Shown in pieces: positions 52,587-62,308 of a stretch of 64,000 nt of DNA. The notes beneath the pieces were generated by a model that did not search any database, had not been told where the DNA came from, and was given only the letters and a program-made list of their open reading frames with translations. Source of the stretch: Xanthobacter aminoxidans. Its GTDB lineage: Bacteria > Pseudomonadota > Alphaproteobacteria > Rhizobiales > Xanthobacteraceae. Both the position numbers and the translations under genes were made by a program. How positions within the stretch are numbered: the first letter of the stretch is position 1; every line of letters begins with the position of its first letter. The stretch is from the NCBI RefSeq assembly GCF_023571765.1, contig NZ_JAMJXC010000004.1, positions 310,001 to 374,000 on the forward strand, given 5' to 3'.

Positions 52587-53576
52587 TCACATGTTGCCCT
52601 TGATGGCCTGGATGCGGTCCCAGTCAGCCTTGCGATAGCCGAAGCTCTCGAAGGTGATGTTCTTCATCACGGTGTTGCGGAAGTCGTCCGTGTCCACCTC
52701 GATGACGGTGAGGCCCTTCTGCTTGAAGATGTCGAGCAGTTCCTTCTCCCGCTGCGCCACCTCGGCCGTGGCCTTGGCGGCCGCCTCCTGGGTGACCTCG
52801 GTGAAGATCTTCTGGTCCTCGGGCGAGAGCTTCTTCCACAGGCTGCCGGAGATGATCGTGTTGAGGTGGTCCACGATGTGGCCAGTCAGCACGATGTTCT
52901 TCTGCACCTCGTAGAATTTCTTCGCCTCGATGGTGGTGAGCGGATTTTCCTGCGCATCCACCGTGCCGTTCTGGAGGGCGAGATAGACCTCGGCGAAGGC
53001 GATGGGGGTGATGTTGGCGCCGCAGGCCTTGGGCATGGCGAGATAAGCCGGGGCATCCGGCACGCGGATCTTCAGCCCCTTCATCTCGGCGCAGGTCTTG
53101 AACGGCTTGTTCGAGGTGGACTGGCGCACGCCGTAATAGGTGACGGCGACGATATGGTTGCCGGTCTTGTCCTCGTAGCCCTTGGCGAGATCCTTGAACA
53201 CGTCGCTCTTGGCGTAGGCGAGCAGGTGGTTCGCATCGCGGAAGGTGTAGGGGTAATAGGTCACGCCGATGGGCGGATAGGCCTTTCCGGCGAAGCTTGA
53301 GCCGGAGATGATCATGTCCACGGTGCCGAGCGTCAGGCCCTGGTTGATGTCGCTCTCCTTGCCGAGCTGCGAGGAGGGATAGACATCGATCTGGTAGCGC
53401 CCGTTGGTGCGCTTGGCGATCTCGCCCGCAGCCCAGACGGAGGCGGTGTGGAAGGGTTCGGACGGCTCGTAGACATGCGCCCACTTGAGCTTGGTCTGGG
53501 CGCTGGCCGGCCCGCCAAGCGTGAAGGCAGCCGCAAGGGCGAGCGCAGCCGCAAGGCCACGGCGACGGTCGATCAT
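52587..53576 (-). CDS. dctP: TRAP transporter solute-binding protein
   Basis: 329 residues from ATG 53576 (GGGAGG upstream). Signal peptide: RRRGLAAALALAAAFTLGGP, cleavage near ASA-QT. DctP features: LKWAHVYEPSEPFHTASVWA, SSQLGKESDINQGLTLGTVD, KGLKIRVPDAPAYLAMPKAC (the R-V-P ligand-binding region) and ALQNGTVDAQENPLTTIEAK. The conserved Arg of the IRVP block binds the carboxylate of the ligand, implying an organic acid substrate. First gene of the TRAP operon. Confidence 0.93.
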   Translation of the reverse strand: MIDRRRGLAAALALAAAFTLGGPASAQTKLKWAHVYEPSEPFHTASVWAAGEIAKRTNGRYQIDVYPSSQLGKESDINQGLTLGTVDMIISGSSFAGKAYPPIGVTYYPYTFRDANHLLAYAKSDVFKDLAKGYEDKTGNHIVAVTYYGVRQSTSNKPFKTCAEMKGLKIRVPDAPAYLAMPKACGANITPIAFAEVYLALQNGTVDAQENPLTTIEAKKFYEVQKNIVLTGHIVDHLNTIISGSLWKKLSPEDQKIFTEVTQEAAAKATAEVAQREKELLDIFKQKGLTVIEVDTDDFRNTVMKNITFESFGYRKADWDRIQAIKGNM

Positions 53577-53776
53577 CAATTTCCTCCCACACGGAATGCG
53601 GCGTCTTTGTCCGCTTTGTGCTTGATGCAGCGTGGTTGCCGGCCGAGGACTAAATCGTTTTGAATCTCGGCCGGACGCCGCTCTTTCCCATGGTACTCGG
53701 TCCCAGGCGCGGGGCAAGGCTCATGTCGACACGAGTCACACTTGCGCGCCTGACGCGCACACGGAGCGTCGCTCGC

Positions 53777-55081
53777 CTAGCGGCCGGGAGCCGGCGTGCC
53801 ATCGTCCACCGCCTGATGCCCCGCCGCCCCCTTGTGCGCGAAGAACTGCGTGACACCTGCCGCGATGGCGTCAGCCATGCGGTCGCGGCCGGCTTCGGAG
53901 GTGAGTTGCTTGAGGTCGTCGGGGCTCGACATGTAGCCGAGTTCCACCAGCACGGAGGGCACATCGTGGGCCCGCAGCACGCGGAAGCCGGCGGATTTCA
54001 AGGGCGTGCCATGCATCCGCGTCGCCGCCTTCATGCTGCCGACCAGCGTGCGGGCGAACAAGGCGGAGAAATTGCGCGTCTCCCGCTGGGCGAGGTCCAC
54101 CAGAATGCCCGCCACATCGTCGGTCTCGTCTGAGAGATCGACGCCGGCGATGAGGTCCGCCTTGTTCTCCTTGTCCGCCAGATGGGCGGATTCCGTGTCG
54201 CTGGCGGTCTCCGACAGGGTGTAGACGCTGGCGCCCCGTGCCCTGCCGTCGCCCCGGGCCAGCGCATCGGCATGGATGGAGATGAACAGGTCGGCCCGGT
54301 TGGCGCGGGCGATGCGTACCCGGTCGGCGAGCGGGATGAAGGTGTCGGTGGAGCGGGTCAGCACCACCCGGTAGCCGCCCGCTTTCTCCAGGCGGTCGCG
54401 CACGGCGAGGGCTGTTTCCAGCACGATGGTCTTTTCGACAAAGGCCGAATAGCCGGACGTGCCGGAATCGATGCCGCCGTGGCCGGGATCGATGACGATG
54501 ACCGGACGCGTGTCGCCGGCCGGCGGCGCGGCAACGGGCGCAGCCGGTAACGCGGTGCGCTGCTCGGCCTCGGTGGCGATGGAGCGGGCAAAGGCGGCGG
54601 GATCGGCCTTCACCAGATCCACCACGAGGCGGGCCGGCTGGTCATCCACCGCATCCAGCACGAACGCCTTGTCGATGGCGACCGGTCCGGACACCTCCAG
54701 CACCATGCGCGCCTTGCCCGGGGCGAAGACGCCGAATCGGTAGGCCGTCACCAGCCCCCGTCGCAATTGGCTGGCATCGGGCCTCAGGGCGAAGGTGACG
54801 TCGGAGAGGTCGAGAATCACCCGGGGCGGGTTGGCGAGGGTGAAGGCCCGGAAGGCCGGGGCACGATCGAGGTCGACGATCAGGCGCGTGCGCTTGGCGT
54901 CGCCGGCGAGCCGCGCCTCCCGCGCCAAAGCCGGTGCCGCTGCGCCCCCCTCCCCCTGCGCCCGGGCGGGGCCGATGTCGAGTGCCACAAAAGTGAACAG
55001 GAACAAGAAAGCGGCAGCGCCGCGCAGCCCCCGTGGCGGGACAACGGACAAGGCGGCGGGGCCGGGCCGGCGTCGCATCAT
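53777..55081 (-). CDS. amiC: N-acetylmuramoyl-L-alanine amidase (AMIN + Amidase_3)
   Basis: 434 residues. A hydrophobic signal (AAAFLFLFTFVALDIGPARA) is followed by an AMIN domain ~50-165 (RLIVDLDRAPAFRAFTLANP) and an Amidase_3 domain ~195-420 with zinc ligands: His in VIVIDPGHGGIDSG, Glu in KTIVLETALAVRD and His in ADLFISIHADAL; catalytic Glu in SVLVELGYMSSPDD. It cleaves the stem peptide from MurNAc during daughter-cell separation. It lies divergent from rne, the usual arrangement in Hyphomicrobiales. Periplasmic. Confidence 0.94.
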   Translation of the reverse strand: MMRRRPGPAALSVVPPRGLRGAAAFLFLFTFVALDIGPARAQGEGGAAAPALAREARLAGDAKRTRLIVDLDRAPAFRAFTLANPPRVILDLSDVTFALRPDASQLRRGLVTAYRFGVFAPGKARMVLEVSGPVAIDKAFVLDAVDDQPARLVVDLVKADPAAFARSIATEAEQRTALPAAPVAAPPAGDTRPVIVIDPGHGGIDSGTSGYSAFVEKTIVLETALAVRDRLEKAGGYRVVLTRSTDTFIPLADRVRIARANRADLFISIHADALARGDGRARGASVYTLSETASDTESAHLADKENKADLIAGVDLSDETDDVAGILVDLAQRETRNFSALFARTLVGSMKAATRMHGTPLKSAGFRVLRAHDVPSVLVELGYMSSPDDLKQLTSEAGRDRMADAIAAGVTQFFAHKGAAGHQAVDDGTPAPGR

Positions 55082-55809
55082 CGCAATCTCACCCTCGTTG
55101 GGGCTGCCCTTCGGCAGCGTCCGGAGCGGGCCACAAGAGAGGGGCAGGCATAAGGCGGGGCGTGTAAACGAGCCGTTGACGGAGCGTTATAGCCGTCCGG
55201 CGCGAGGTTCAGGACGCATGATCCTTGCCAAGCGGGAAGTCGGGCGGGTAAGAAGGGAACCGTACACAGTTCGCGTTCCGGAACAGGCTCTTCGGCCCCG
55301 GTTGCCGCGGCTGCCGCAGGGTGTGTCGAGAATCCGGGCGGGTCGCTGCGCATGCGATAGCCCGGGATCAAGGCAACGCCCATTGCCGATGGCGGCACCC
55401 TCAGGGACGATCCCCCGTCACCGAGGACCCTTTAGGCAAGCGCCGGACCGGCGCGGGCGGCATGCCTCGAAGCCAGCTTTGCCGATGGTCCGCGAGGGGA
55501 CGATCTGGGGAATCGGGCGAGTGTGTACCGTGGTCGGAACGAGGCGCCCGCCTCCGCCCCGGCCTGAACCCTTCATCGAGGAGCGGGTAGCCGAGGGCAT
55601 GGAATTTTTTCCGCACGACATGCGCGCTGAGCGCGCTTCCGTGTGCCCCGCCCCCGAGCGTGCGAGCGACGCGCTTGGGCGTACCTGTGCCTCCCCTTCT
55701 TCCTCACGTCATCACATCCGGCGCCAGAACGGCGTCGCGGCAGCGCCCGCAGGGGTCGAGCCGCGGCCGTCGCGGAGCATTGCTCCCGGCGCCGTGAAGA
55801 GAGATTTCC
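55082..55809. other. 728-bp intergenic region between divergent amiC and rne, likely holding a long rne leader
   Basis: No convincing gene; frames here are arginine-rich shadows. In enterobacteria, rne mRNA has a long 5' UTR that mediates autoregulation by RNase E; this space would allow the same, but I could not fold it. AGAGAG at about 55799 serves as a weak ribosome-binding site for ATG 55810. Confidence 0.4.
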
Positions 55810-58800
55810 ATGGCCAACAAGATGCTCATCGATGCGACCCACCCGGAGGAGACCCGGGTCGTGGTCGTGCGCGGGAACCGGGTCGAAGAATTCGACTATG
55901 AGTCCGCATCCCGCAAGCAGTTGCGGGGCAACATCTATCTCGCCAAGGTGACGCGCGTTGAGCCGTCGCTCCAGGCGGCCTTCATCGAATACGGCGGCAA
56001 CCGCCACGGCTTCCTCGCCTTCAGCGAGATCCATCCCGACTATTACCAGATCCCGGTCGCCGACCGCCTCGCCCTGATCGAGGAGGAGGAGCGCGCCGCG
56101 CGCCTTGCCGAGGACGAGGCCGACCTCAAGGACCGCCGCCGCGAGCGCAGCCGCGCCAGGCGCTCCCAGCCGGACCAGAGCATCAGCACCGCCGTCGAGC
56201 CGGCGGAACACCCGGCCCCCGAGGCCGGGGAGACGCTTGCCGCCAATGGGTTTGAAGTCGCTGAAGACGTGGCGCCCGCGCAGGACGCCGTGACCGAAGC
56301 CGCCGCCGAGGCCGTGTCGGCTCCGTCCGAGCACCATGCCGAGCCGATGAGCGCGCTGGTCGCCCCCGCCGAGGCCGCAGAAGCCGCTGCCGCCGTGGTC
56401 GAGGCTGCCATGGACGCGCCGCTGGGCACCCCCCTCCCCGCCCCGCAGGAGCAGGCGGCGGATGACGAGGAGGCCCTGCGTCGCCGCGAGGCCGCCGAGG
56501 GCGAGAGCGATCCCGCGCCGATCCTCGAAGGCGAAGCGGTGATCCGCGAGGAGGTCGCCTTTACCTCCGCGCCGGGTGAGGACGAGGCGCCCCAGTCGGA
56601 GACCGACGAGGACGACGACGCCGAAGAGGACGAAGACGAGGACGAGGACGAAGAGGACTCGGACGAGGCTTCGGAAGAGAAGGCCCCTGAGGAGTCCGCG
56701 CGCGAGGAGCGCTCCGACGACGAGGAGCAGCCCCGTTCCCGCCGCCATCGCGGCCGCCGGCATGATCGCAAGCGCGACAAGGACGAAGACGAGGACGAGG
56801 ACGACAGCGACGTCGACCAGATCGACGAGGAAGAGGAAATCGAGCACCTCGGCGCCGACGAGGACGCCCTCGAAGAGGTACCGGAGCGCGCGCCGCAGCG
56901 CCGCGCCCGCAGCTACAAGATCCAGGAAGTCATCCGTCGCCGTCAGGTGATGCTGGTGCAGGTGGTCAAGGAAGAGCGCGGCAACAAGGGCGCGGCCCTC
57001 ACCACCTACCTCTCCCTCGCCGGCCGCTATTCCGTGCTGATGCCGAACACCGCCCGTGGCGGCGGCATCTCCCGCAAGATCACCAATGCCGTTGACCGGA
57101 AGCGCCTGAAGGAAGTCGTGCAGGATCTGGAGGTGCCGGAAGGGATGGGCATCATCCTGCGCACCGCAGGCGCCAACCGCACCAAGACCGAGATCAAGCG
57201 AGACTTCGAATATCTCCTGCGGCTGTGGGAGACGGTGCGGGAGATGACGCTCTCCTCCACCGCACCGAGCCTCGTCTACGAGGAAGGCTCGCTCATCAAG
57301 CGCGCCATCCGCGACCTCTACAACAAGGACATCGACGACATTCACGTCGCCGGCGAGGAGGGTTTCCGCGAGGCCCGCGACTTCATGCGCATGCTCATGC
57401 CGAGCCATGCGAAGTCGGTGATGCCCTATCGCGAGCCGCAGCCCATCTTCGCCCGCTATGGGGTGGAGCAGCAGCTCGATGCCATGTTCTCCCCCGTGGT
57501 GCAGCTGAAGAGCGGCGGCTACATCGTCATCAATCCCACCGAGGCGCTCGTCTCCATCGACGTGAACTCGGGCCGGGCGACCCGCGAGCACCATATCGAG
57601 GACACCGCCCTCAAGACGAACCTCGAAGCTTCCGAGGAAATCGCCCGCCAGCTGCGCCTGCGCGACCTTGCCGGCCTCATCGTGATCGATTTCATCGACA
57701 TGGAGGAGAAGCGCAACAACCGGTCGGTGGAGCGCAAGCTCAAGGATTGCCTCAAGAACGACCGCGCCCGCATCCAGATCGGCCGCATCTCGCACTTCGG
57801 CCTGCTGGAGATGTCGCGCCAGCGCATCCGTACCGGCGTGCTGGAAAGCTCCATCGAGGTGTGCCCGCACTGCGGCGGCACCGGGCACGTGCGCTCGGCG
57901 GCCTCCGTCTCGCTCCAGCTGCTGCGCGCGCTGGAAGAGCAGCTGCTGCGCTCGCAGACCCACAATCTCGTCGCCCGCACCCGCACCGAGGTGGCGCTCT
58001 ACGTTCTGAACCAGAAGCGCGCTCATCTGCGCGAGCTGGAGGAGCGCTTCAGCGTCACCCTCTCCGTCGCGGCGGACGAGAGCGTCACCGGTCACCAGCC
58101 CTTCATCATCGAGAAGGGTGATCTGGCCGCCCCCGCGCCCGCCGCCCCGCGGCCGAGCACCGTGGTGCAGCCCGACTCCATCCTGCCCGACGAGGATTTC
58201 GTCGAGGAGGACGAGGAGGAGATCGTCGAGGAAGCCGAGATTGAAGCCGAGGCTGAGGCCGAGGCGTCCGAAGGCAATGGCGAGCGCTCCGACGAAGCCG
58301 GCCGCAAGCGCCGTCGCCGTCGCCGCCGGCGGCGGGGCGATCGCGAGGAAGGCCGCGAGAGCGCCGAGGGAGCCGAGGGCGAGGAGGAGGATGACACCTC
58401 CGCCGAAGGTGCCGAGGCTCAGGATCATGCCGCCGATGGCGCGCGCGACGACAGCGCCCGCGAAGATGACGAGCGTGACGACGAGGAGCGGGGCGAGGAC
58501 GACCGCGCCGATGGCGAGCGTTCCGACGACGAGAACGGCGACCGCCGTCGCCGTCGCCGCGGTCGCCGGGGCGGACGCCGCAACCGCCGCGAGCGCGATG
58601 ATGACGCTCCGGGAAGCGCTGACGGCGAGAGCGATGGCTCCGACGAGACCGACGACGAGCAGCCGGTGGCTGCAGAGTCTGAGGTCGCGGCAGCCCCCGT
58701 CACCGCGTCCACCTTTGCCGAAGCCCCCGCAGAAGCCCGGGCCGAGCCTGTCGCCGAAGTCCCCGCCACGCCGGCCCCTGCGCCCGAGCCGGTGGCGGAG

Positions 58801-59097
58801 AGCGCCGAGGCGGCGCCCCGCCGTCGTCGCTCCACCATTCGCGAGAAGGCGCCGGTGATCCTGTCCGAGGGCGGCATCGCCACCCCGGCCGCGCCCGTTG
58901 CAGCGGAAGCCCCTTCTGAGCCGGCCGTCGAGCCTGCTCCTGAGGCGGCAGCTTCTGAGGCTGCGGCGCCCGAGGCGGAAGCGCCCGCTGCCGAGCCGGC
59001 CCCGGCGCCCGAGACGCCCGCCGCGCCGGCCGAAGAGACCGCGCCCCCCGCCAAGCCCCGCTCGGGCTGGTGGCAGCGCAAGCTGTTCGGCGGCTGA
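55810..59097 (+). CDS. rne: Ribonuclease E
   Basis: 1095 residues. S1 domain begins ~residue 38 (GNIYLAKVTRVEPSLQAAFI, GGNRHGFLAFSEIHPDYY) but is interrupted by a very acidic/Ala-rich insertion (~95-370) before ARSYKIQEVIRRRQVMLVQV. Catalytic Asp584 (SIDVNSG) and Asp627 (VIDFIDM) keep the 43-residue spacing of E. coli D303/D346, and the zinc-link cysteines C685/C688 (CPHCGGTGH) keep the 101-residue spacing, so the insertion totals ~281 residues. The C-terminus (~800-1095) is disordered: Arg-rich RNA-binding patches (RKRRRRRRRRRG), acidic tracts and an Ala/Pro/Glu tail ending SGWWQRKLFGG. It is the endonuclease scaffold of the RNA degradosome, essential for rRNA and mRNA processing. Confidence 0.97.
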   Translation: MANKMLIDATHPEETRVVVVRGNRVEEFDYESASRKQLRGNIYLAKVTRVEPSLQAAFIEYGGNRHGFLAFSEIHPDYYQIPVADRLALIEEEERAARLAEDEADLKDRRRERSRARRSQPDQSISTAVEPAEHPAPEAGETLAANGFEVAEDVAPAQDAVTEAAAEAVSAPSEHHAEPMSALVAPAEAAEAAAAVVEAAMDAPLGTPLPAPQEQAADDEEALRRREAAEGESDPAPILEGEAVIREEVAFTSAPGEDEAPQSETDEDDDAEEDEDEDEDEEDSDEASEEKAPEESAREERSDDEEQPRSRRHRGRRHDRKRDKDEDEDEDDSDVDQIDEEEEIEHLGADEDALEEVPERAPQRRARSYKIQEVIRRRQVMLVQVVKEERGNKGAALTTYLSLAGRYSVLMPNTARGGGISRKITNAVDRKRLKEVVQDLEVPEGMGIILRTAGANRTKTEIKRDFEYLLRLWETVREMTLSSTAPSLVYEEGSLIKRAIRDLYNKDIDDIHVAGEEGFREARDFMRMLMPSHAKSVMPYREPQPIFARYGVEQQLDAMFSPVVQLKSGGYIVINPTEALVSIDVNSGRATREHHIEDTALKTNLEASEEIARQLRLRDLAGLIVIDFIDMEEKRNNRSVERKLKDCLKNDRARIQIGRISHFGLLEMSRQRIRTGVLESSIEVCPHCGGTGHVRSAASVSLQLLRALEEQLLRSQTHNLVARTRTEVALYVLNQKRAHLRELEERFSVTLSVAADESVTGHQPFIIEKGDLAAPAPAAPRPSTVVQPDSILPDEDFVEEDEEEIVEEAEIEAEAEAEASEGNGERSDEAGRKRRRRRRRRRGDREEGRESAEGAEGEEEDDTSAEGAEAQDHAADGARDDSAREDDERDDEERGEDDRADGERSDDENGDRRRRRRGRRGGRRNRRERDDDAPGSADGESDGSDETDDEQPVAAESEVAAAPVTASTFAEAPAEARAEPVAEVPATPAPAPEPVAESAEAAPRRRRSTIREKAPVILSEGGIATPAAPVAAEAPSEPAVEPAPEAAASEAAAPEAEAPAAEPAPAPETPAAPAEETAPPAKPRSGWWQRKLFGG

Positions 59098-59128
59098 CGG
59101 CCATCCGGCCTGACTTGTCCTGAATGTG

Positions 59129-59154
59129 AAAGGGCCTCCTCCGGGAGGCCCTTT
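59129..59154 (+). terminator. Rho-independent terminator of rne
   Basis: An 11-bp stem AAAGGGCCTCC / GGAGGCCCTTT with a 4-nt loop is followed by T residues, starting 31 nt after the rne stop. The stem ends in A/T pairs, which also makes a bidirectional terminator possible. Confidence 0.92.
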
Positions 59155-59525
59155 TCATGTCGGGTGTCCGGTTCGGAGGGAGCCTTGCGTCCCTCAGCAC
59201 CCTTCCGTCGCGAAGAGGCCACGTTTCGCCCCCATAGCGGTGGCCGTGCGAGTCCATGAGGGCGGACGCGGTGGGGGTCCGATGCAGACCCCTTTACCGT
59301 GACGGAGCGTCAAGGTCTGAGCGGGTGTGGTGAGCGGTTGCCTTGGGACTTCGCGTTTCCCAATGTAGTCGCTTCGCATCGACGCCAAGTCGGGTTATGG
59401 CAAGTCGCGCTCAGGCAGATCGCGGCCATGACGGGGTTGGCTGTCGTTGGTGGTCGGCGCGGACAGCGTGCGGTCAGTGCCCGGCTTAGGGCGTCCCTCG
59501 GGTTGCGGCGGGAGGAAGCTGCGAG
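59155..59525. other. 371-bp intergenic region upstream of mrcA
   Basis: No gene seen. It should hold the mrcA promoter. A small palindrome TGACG-GAG-CGTCA lies at 59300-59312. A good Shine-Dalgarno (GGGAGGAAG, ~59510) precedes the mrcA start. Confidence 0.4.
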
Positions 59526-61949
59526 ATGCGGGTGATTTTGAGGTTCCTGGGTTTCCTGTTCGCGCTCGCGACGCTGGTGCTGCTGGCAGGCGCGGCGGGA
59601 GCAACCTATCTGGTCTGGAAATACTCCCAGGACCTGCCCGACTACTCCCAGTTGCAGAATTACGAGCCGCCCGTCATGACGCGCGTCCATGCGGCGGACG
59701 GCGCGCTGGTGGCGGAGTATGCCAAGCAGCGGCGCCTCTATATTCCCATCCAGTCCGTGCCGCGCCTCGTGATCGAGGCGTTCCTCTCGGCCGAGGACAA
59801 GAATTTTTATGAGCACGGCGGCATCGATCCCACCGGCATCTTCCGTGCGGCCCTGACCGCCGCGCAGAATTACGGCAAGAACGTCCGCGCCCAGGGCGCC
59901 TCCACCATCACCCAGCAGGTGGCCAAGAACTTCCTGCTCACCAACGAGCGCAGCCTCGACCGCAAGATCAAGGAGGCCCTCCTCGCCCTGCGCATCGAGC
60001 GGGCCTATTCCAAGGACCGCATCCTCGAGCTGTACCTGAACGAGATCTATCTCGGCATGGGCGCCTACGGCATCGCCGCGGCGGCGCTGGTCTATTTCGA
60101 CAAGTCCGTGGACGAGCTGAACGTGCAGGAGGCGGCCTATCTCGCCGCTTTGCCGAAGGCGCCGTCCAACTACAACCCCTTCCGCGAGCGCAGCCGCGCC
60201 ACCGACCGCCGCAACTGGGTGATCGATCGCATGGTGGAGAACGGCTTCGTCTCCCCGCAGGAGGGCGAGGCGGCCAAGAAGGCGCCGCTGGAGGTCACGC
60301 CCCGTGCCACGGGCGCGCAGATCTTCGCCGCGGAATATTACGCGGAAGAGGTGCGTCGGCAGATCTATGAGCGCTACGGCGAGCGCAAGCTCTACGAAGG
60401 CGGCCTCTCCGTGCGCACGCCGCTCGACCCCAAGCTGCAGGTGCTGGCGAAGAAGACCCTCACCGACGGCATGGTGCGCTATGACGAGGAGCGTGGCTGG
60501 CGCAAGCCCGTTACCCACATCGAGCTCGTGCCCGGCGACGACTGGGGCGTGAAGTTGGGCGAAATCAGGGAATGGACAGACATTCCCTGGCGCCTCGCTA
60601 TCGTGCTCGACGTGAGCAAGGACAATGCCCGCATTGGTCTCCAGCCGTCGCGCACCAAGTCCGGCCAGCGCTCCATCGAGCGCGAGGTGGGCCTGATCCC
60701 GGCCGAGGGCGCCAAGTGGACGCGCAAGCCCATCAGCCAGGTGCTGAAGCCCGGAGACGTGGTCTATGTGGAGCCGCTCGGCGGCGCCGGTGGACAGTGG
60801 CGCCTGCGCCAGCCGCCCGGCGTCGAGGGCGCCATGGTGGTGATGGAGCCCACCACCGGCCGCGTGCTGGCCCTTTCCGGTGGCTTCTCCTACGACGAGA
60901 GCCAGTTCAACCGCGCCACCCAGGCCATGCGGCAGCCGGGCTCCTCGTTCAAGCCCATCGTCTACTCGGCTGCCCTGGACAACGGCTACACGCCGTCGAC
61001 CATCGTCATCGACGCCCCGTTCGAGCTTGAGCAGCAGGGCCAGGAAACCTGGCGGCCGGAGAACTACTCCAAGAAATATTACGGCCCGCAGACGCTGCGC
61101 TTCGGCCTTGAGCAGTCGCGCAACGTGATGACGGTGCGCCTCGCCAACGACGTGGGCATGCCCATCATCTCCGAATACGCCAAGCGCTTCGGCATCTATG
61201 ACGACATGCCGCCCTACCTCGCCATGGCGCTCGGCTCCGGCGAGACCACGCTGATGCGCATGACCGGTGCCTACGCCATGATCGCCAACGGCGGCCGCAA
61301 GGTGACGCCGTCGCTGATCGACCGCATCCAGGACCGCTATGGCCACACCATCTATCGCCACGACGAGCGCGAGTGCCGCGGCTGCGAGGCGACCAAGTGG
61401 GAGAACCAGCCCGAGCCGTCGCTGATCGACCGGCGCCCGGTGGTGCTCGATCCCATGACCGCCTACCAGATCACCTCCATGATGGAGGGCGTGGTGCAGC
61501 GCGGCACGGGCACGGCGCTCAAGGAACTGGGCAAGCCCATCGCCGGCAAGACCGGCACGACCAACGACGAGAAGGACGCCTGGTTCATCGGCTTCACGCC
61601 GGAAATCGTGGTCGGCATCTATCTCGGCTACGACAAGCCCAGGCCCATGGGCAAGGGCTCCACCGGCGGCCTCCTCTCCGCGCCCATCGCGCGCGACTTC
61701 ATGAAGGTGGCCATCGCCGATCGTCCGGCCATTCCGTTCCGGGTACCTGCCGGCATCAAGCTGGTCCGCATCGACCGCAAGAGCGGACAGCGCACCAGCA
61801 CGGGCGACGGCAATGCCATCCTCGAAGCCTTCAAGCCGGGCACCGCCCCGCCGGACGGCTATTCGGTGGCTGGCTATGCCGGCACCGACGGGTCCAATCC
61901 CGAGCCCGTCACCCCGGTGGCCCGAAGCGGCACGGGCGGCCTCTACTGA
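59526..61949 (+). CDS. mrcA: Penicillin-binding protein 1A (bifunctional transglycosylase/transpeptidase)
   Basis: 807 residues. One N-terminal TM (LRFLGFLFALATLVLLAGAA). GT51 domain ~55-235: catalytic Glu90 in SAEDKNFYEHGG, GASTITQQVAKNFLLTNERS, EILELYLNEIYLGMGAYG-like block and AAYLAALPKAPSNYNPF. An OB-like insert ~310-420. Transpeptidase domain ~430-760: SxxK Ser473/Lys476 (GSSFKP), SRN (EQSRNVMTV) and KTG Lys675 (AGKTGTTNDEKDAWF). It polymerises glycan strands and cross-links peptides. In related genomes PBP1A sits beside amiC and rne as here; the usual downstream prfB is absent. Confidence 0.96.
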   Translation: MRVILRFLGFLFALATLVLLAGAAGATYLVWKYSQDLPDYSQLQNYEPPVMTRVHAADGALVAEYAKQRRLYIPIQSVPRLVIEAFLSAEDKNFYEHGGIDPTGIFRAALTAAQNYGKNVRAQGASTITQQVAKNFLLTNERSLDRKIKEALLALRIERAYSKDRILELYLNEIYLGMGAYGIAAAALVYFDKSVDELNVQEAAYLAALPKAPSNYNPFRERSRATDRRNWVIDRMVENGFVSPQEGEAAKKAPLEVTPRATGAQIFAAEYYAEEVRRQIYERYGERKLYEGGLSVRTPLDPKLQVLAKKTLTDGMVRYDEERGWRKPVTHIELVPGDDWGVKLGEIREWTDIPWRLAIVLDVSKDNARIGLQPSRTKSGQRSIEREVGLIPAEGAKWTRKPISQVLKPGDVVYVEPLGGAGGQWRLRQPPGVEGAMVVMEPTTGRVLALSGGFSYDESQFNRATQAMRQPGSSFKPIVYSAALDNGYTPSTIVIDAPFELEQQGQETWRPENYSKKYYGPQTLRFGLEQSRNVMTVRLANDVGMPIISEYAKRFGIYDDMPPYLAMALGSGETTLMRMTGAYAMIANGGRKVTPSLIDRIQDRYGHTIYRHDERECRGCEATKWENQPEPSLIDRRPVVLDPMTAYQITSMMEGVVQRGTGTALKELGKPIAGKTGTTNDEKDAWFIGFTPEIVVGIYLGYDKPRPMGKGSTGGLLSAPIARDFMKVAIADRPAIPFRVPAGIKLVRIDRKSGQRTSTGDGNAILEAFKPGTAPPDGYSVAGYAGTDGSNPEPVTPVARSGTGGLY

Positions 61950-62308
61950 GGCTCGTGTCCTGCTCCCGATGCTCTGCTGCCCCCTCCTTCGCGGCGGCAG
62001 CGGAGCCATAGGCCGACGCTTGAGCGTGGCCGTGCGTCAGTATGCTGCAACGCCGGCGATGACGGTCCTGCGGGCACGCGCCTGCAAGGATTCTCGGCGG
62101 ATACGGTGCCATCGCGACCGCGTCCCGGGACGCCGCTGCGAGCCCGGATTTTGACGCAGATTAACCTCATTCTTGTACCGTTCCTGTACAAGCGCCCAGA
62201 GATAGGTAAGCTAGTCACGCATGCCACTGGGTAAGCTGAAGATGTTGCGGGCGGACGGCCCGATGGCGTCCTCTTGACGCTTGGGGCCCACGGCCGGGAG
62301 CTTCAGCC
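61950..62308. other. 359-bp intergenic region between mrcA and the GGDEF gene
   Basis: No gene seen; it contains the palindrome at 62172-62192 listed separately and should hold the promoter for the GGDEF gene. Confidence 0.4.
62172..62192. promoter_or_regulatory. Perfect inverted repeat CTTGTAC-N7-GTACAAG, operator candidate
   Basis: Seven-bp arms (62172-62178 and 62186-62192) separated by 7 nt, 116 nt before the GGDEF gene start. One-helical-turn spacing (14 nt centre-to-centre) fits a dimeric regulator. No T-run follows, so it is not a terminator. Confidence 0.5.

Noticed and set aside
55573-58428. A 951-codon open frame antisense to rne (and others of 540-900 codons antisense to eutB, the PKS and mrcA)
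   Set aside because: High-GC antisense frames of this kind arise from third-position G/C bias. Composition is His/Arg/Gly/Ala-rich, and the sense genes have intact catalytic motifs.
59300-59312. TGACG-GAG-CGTCA palindrome upstream of mrcA as an operator
   Set aside because: Five-bp arms are expected by chance in a GC-rich genome; mentioned only within the intergenic entry.
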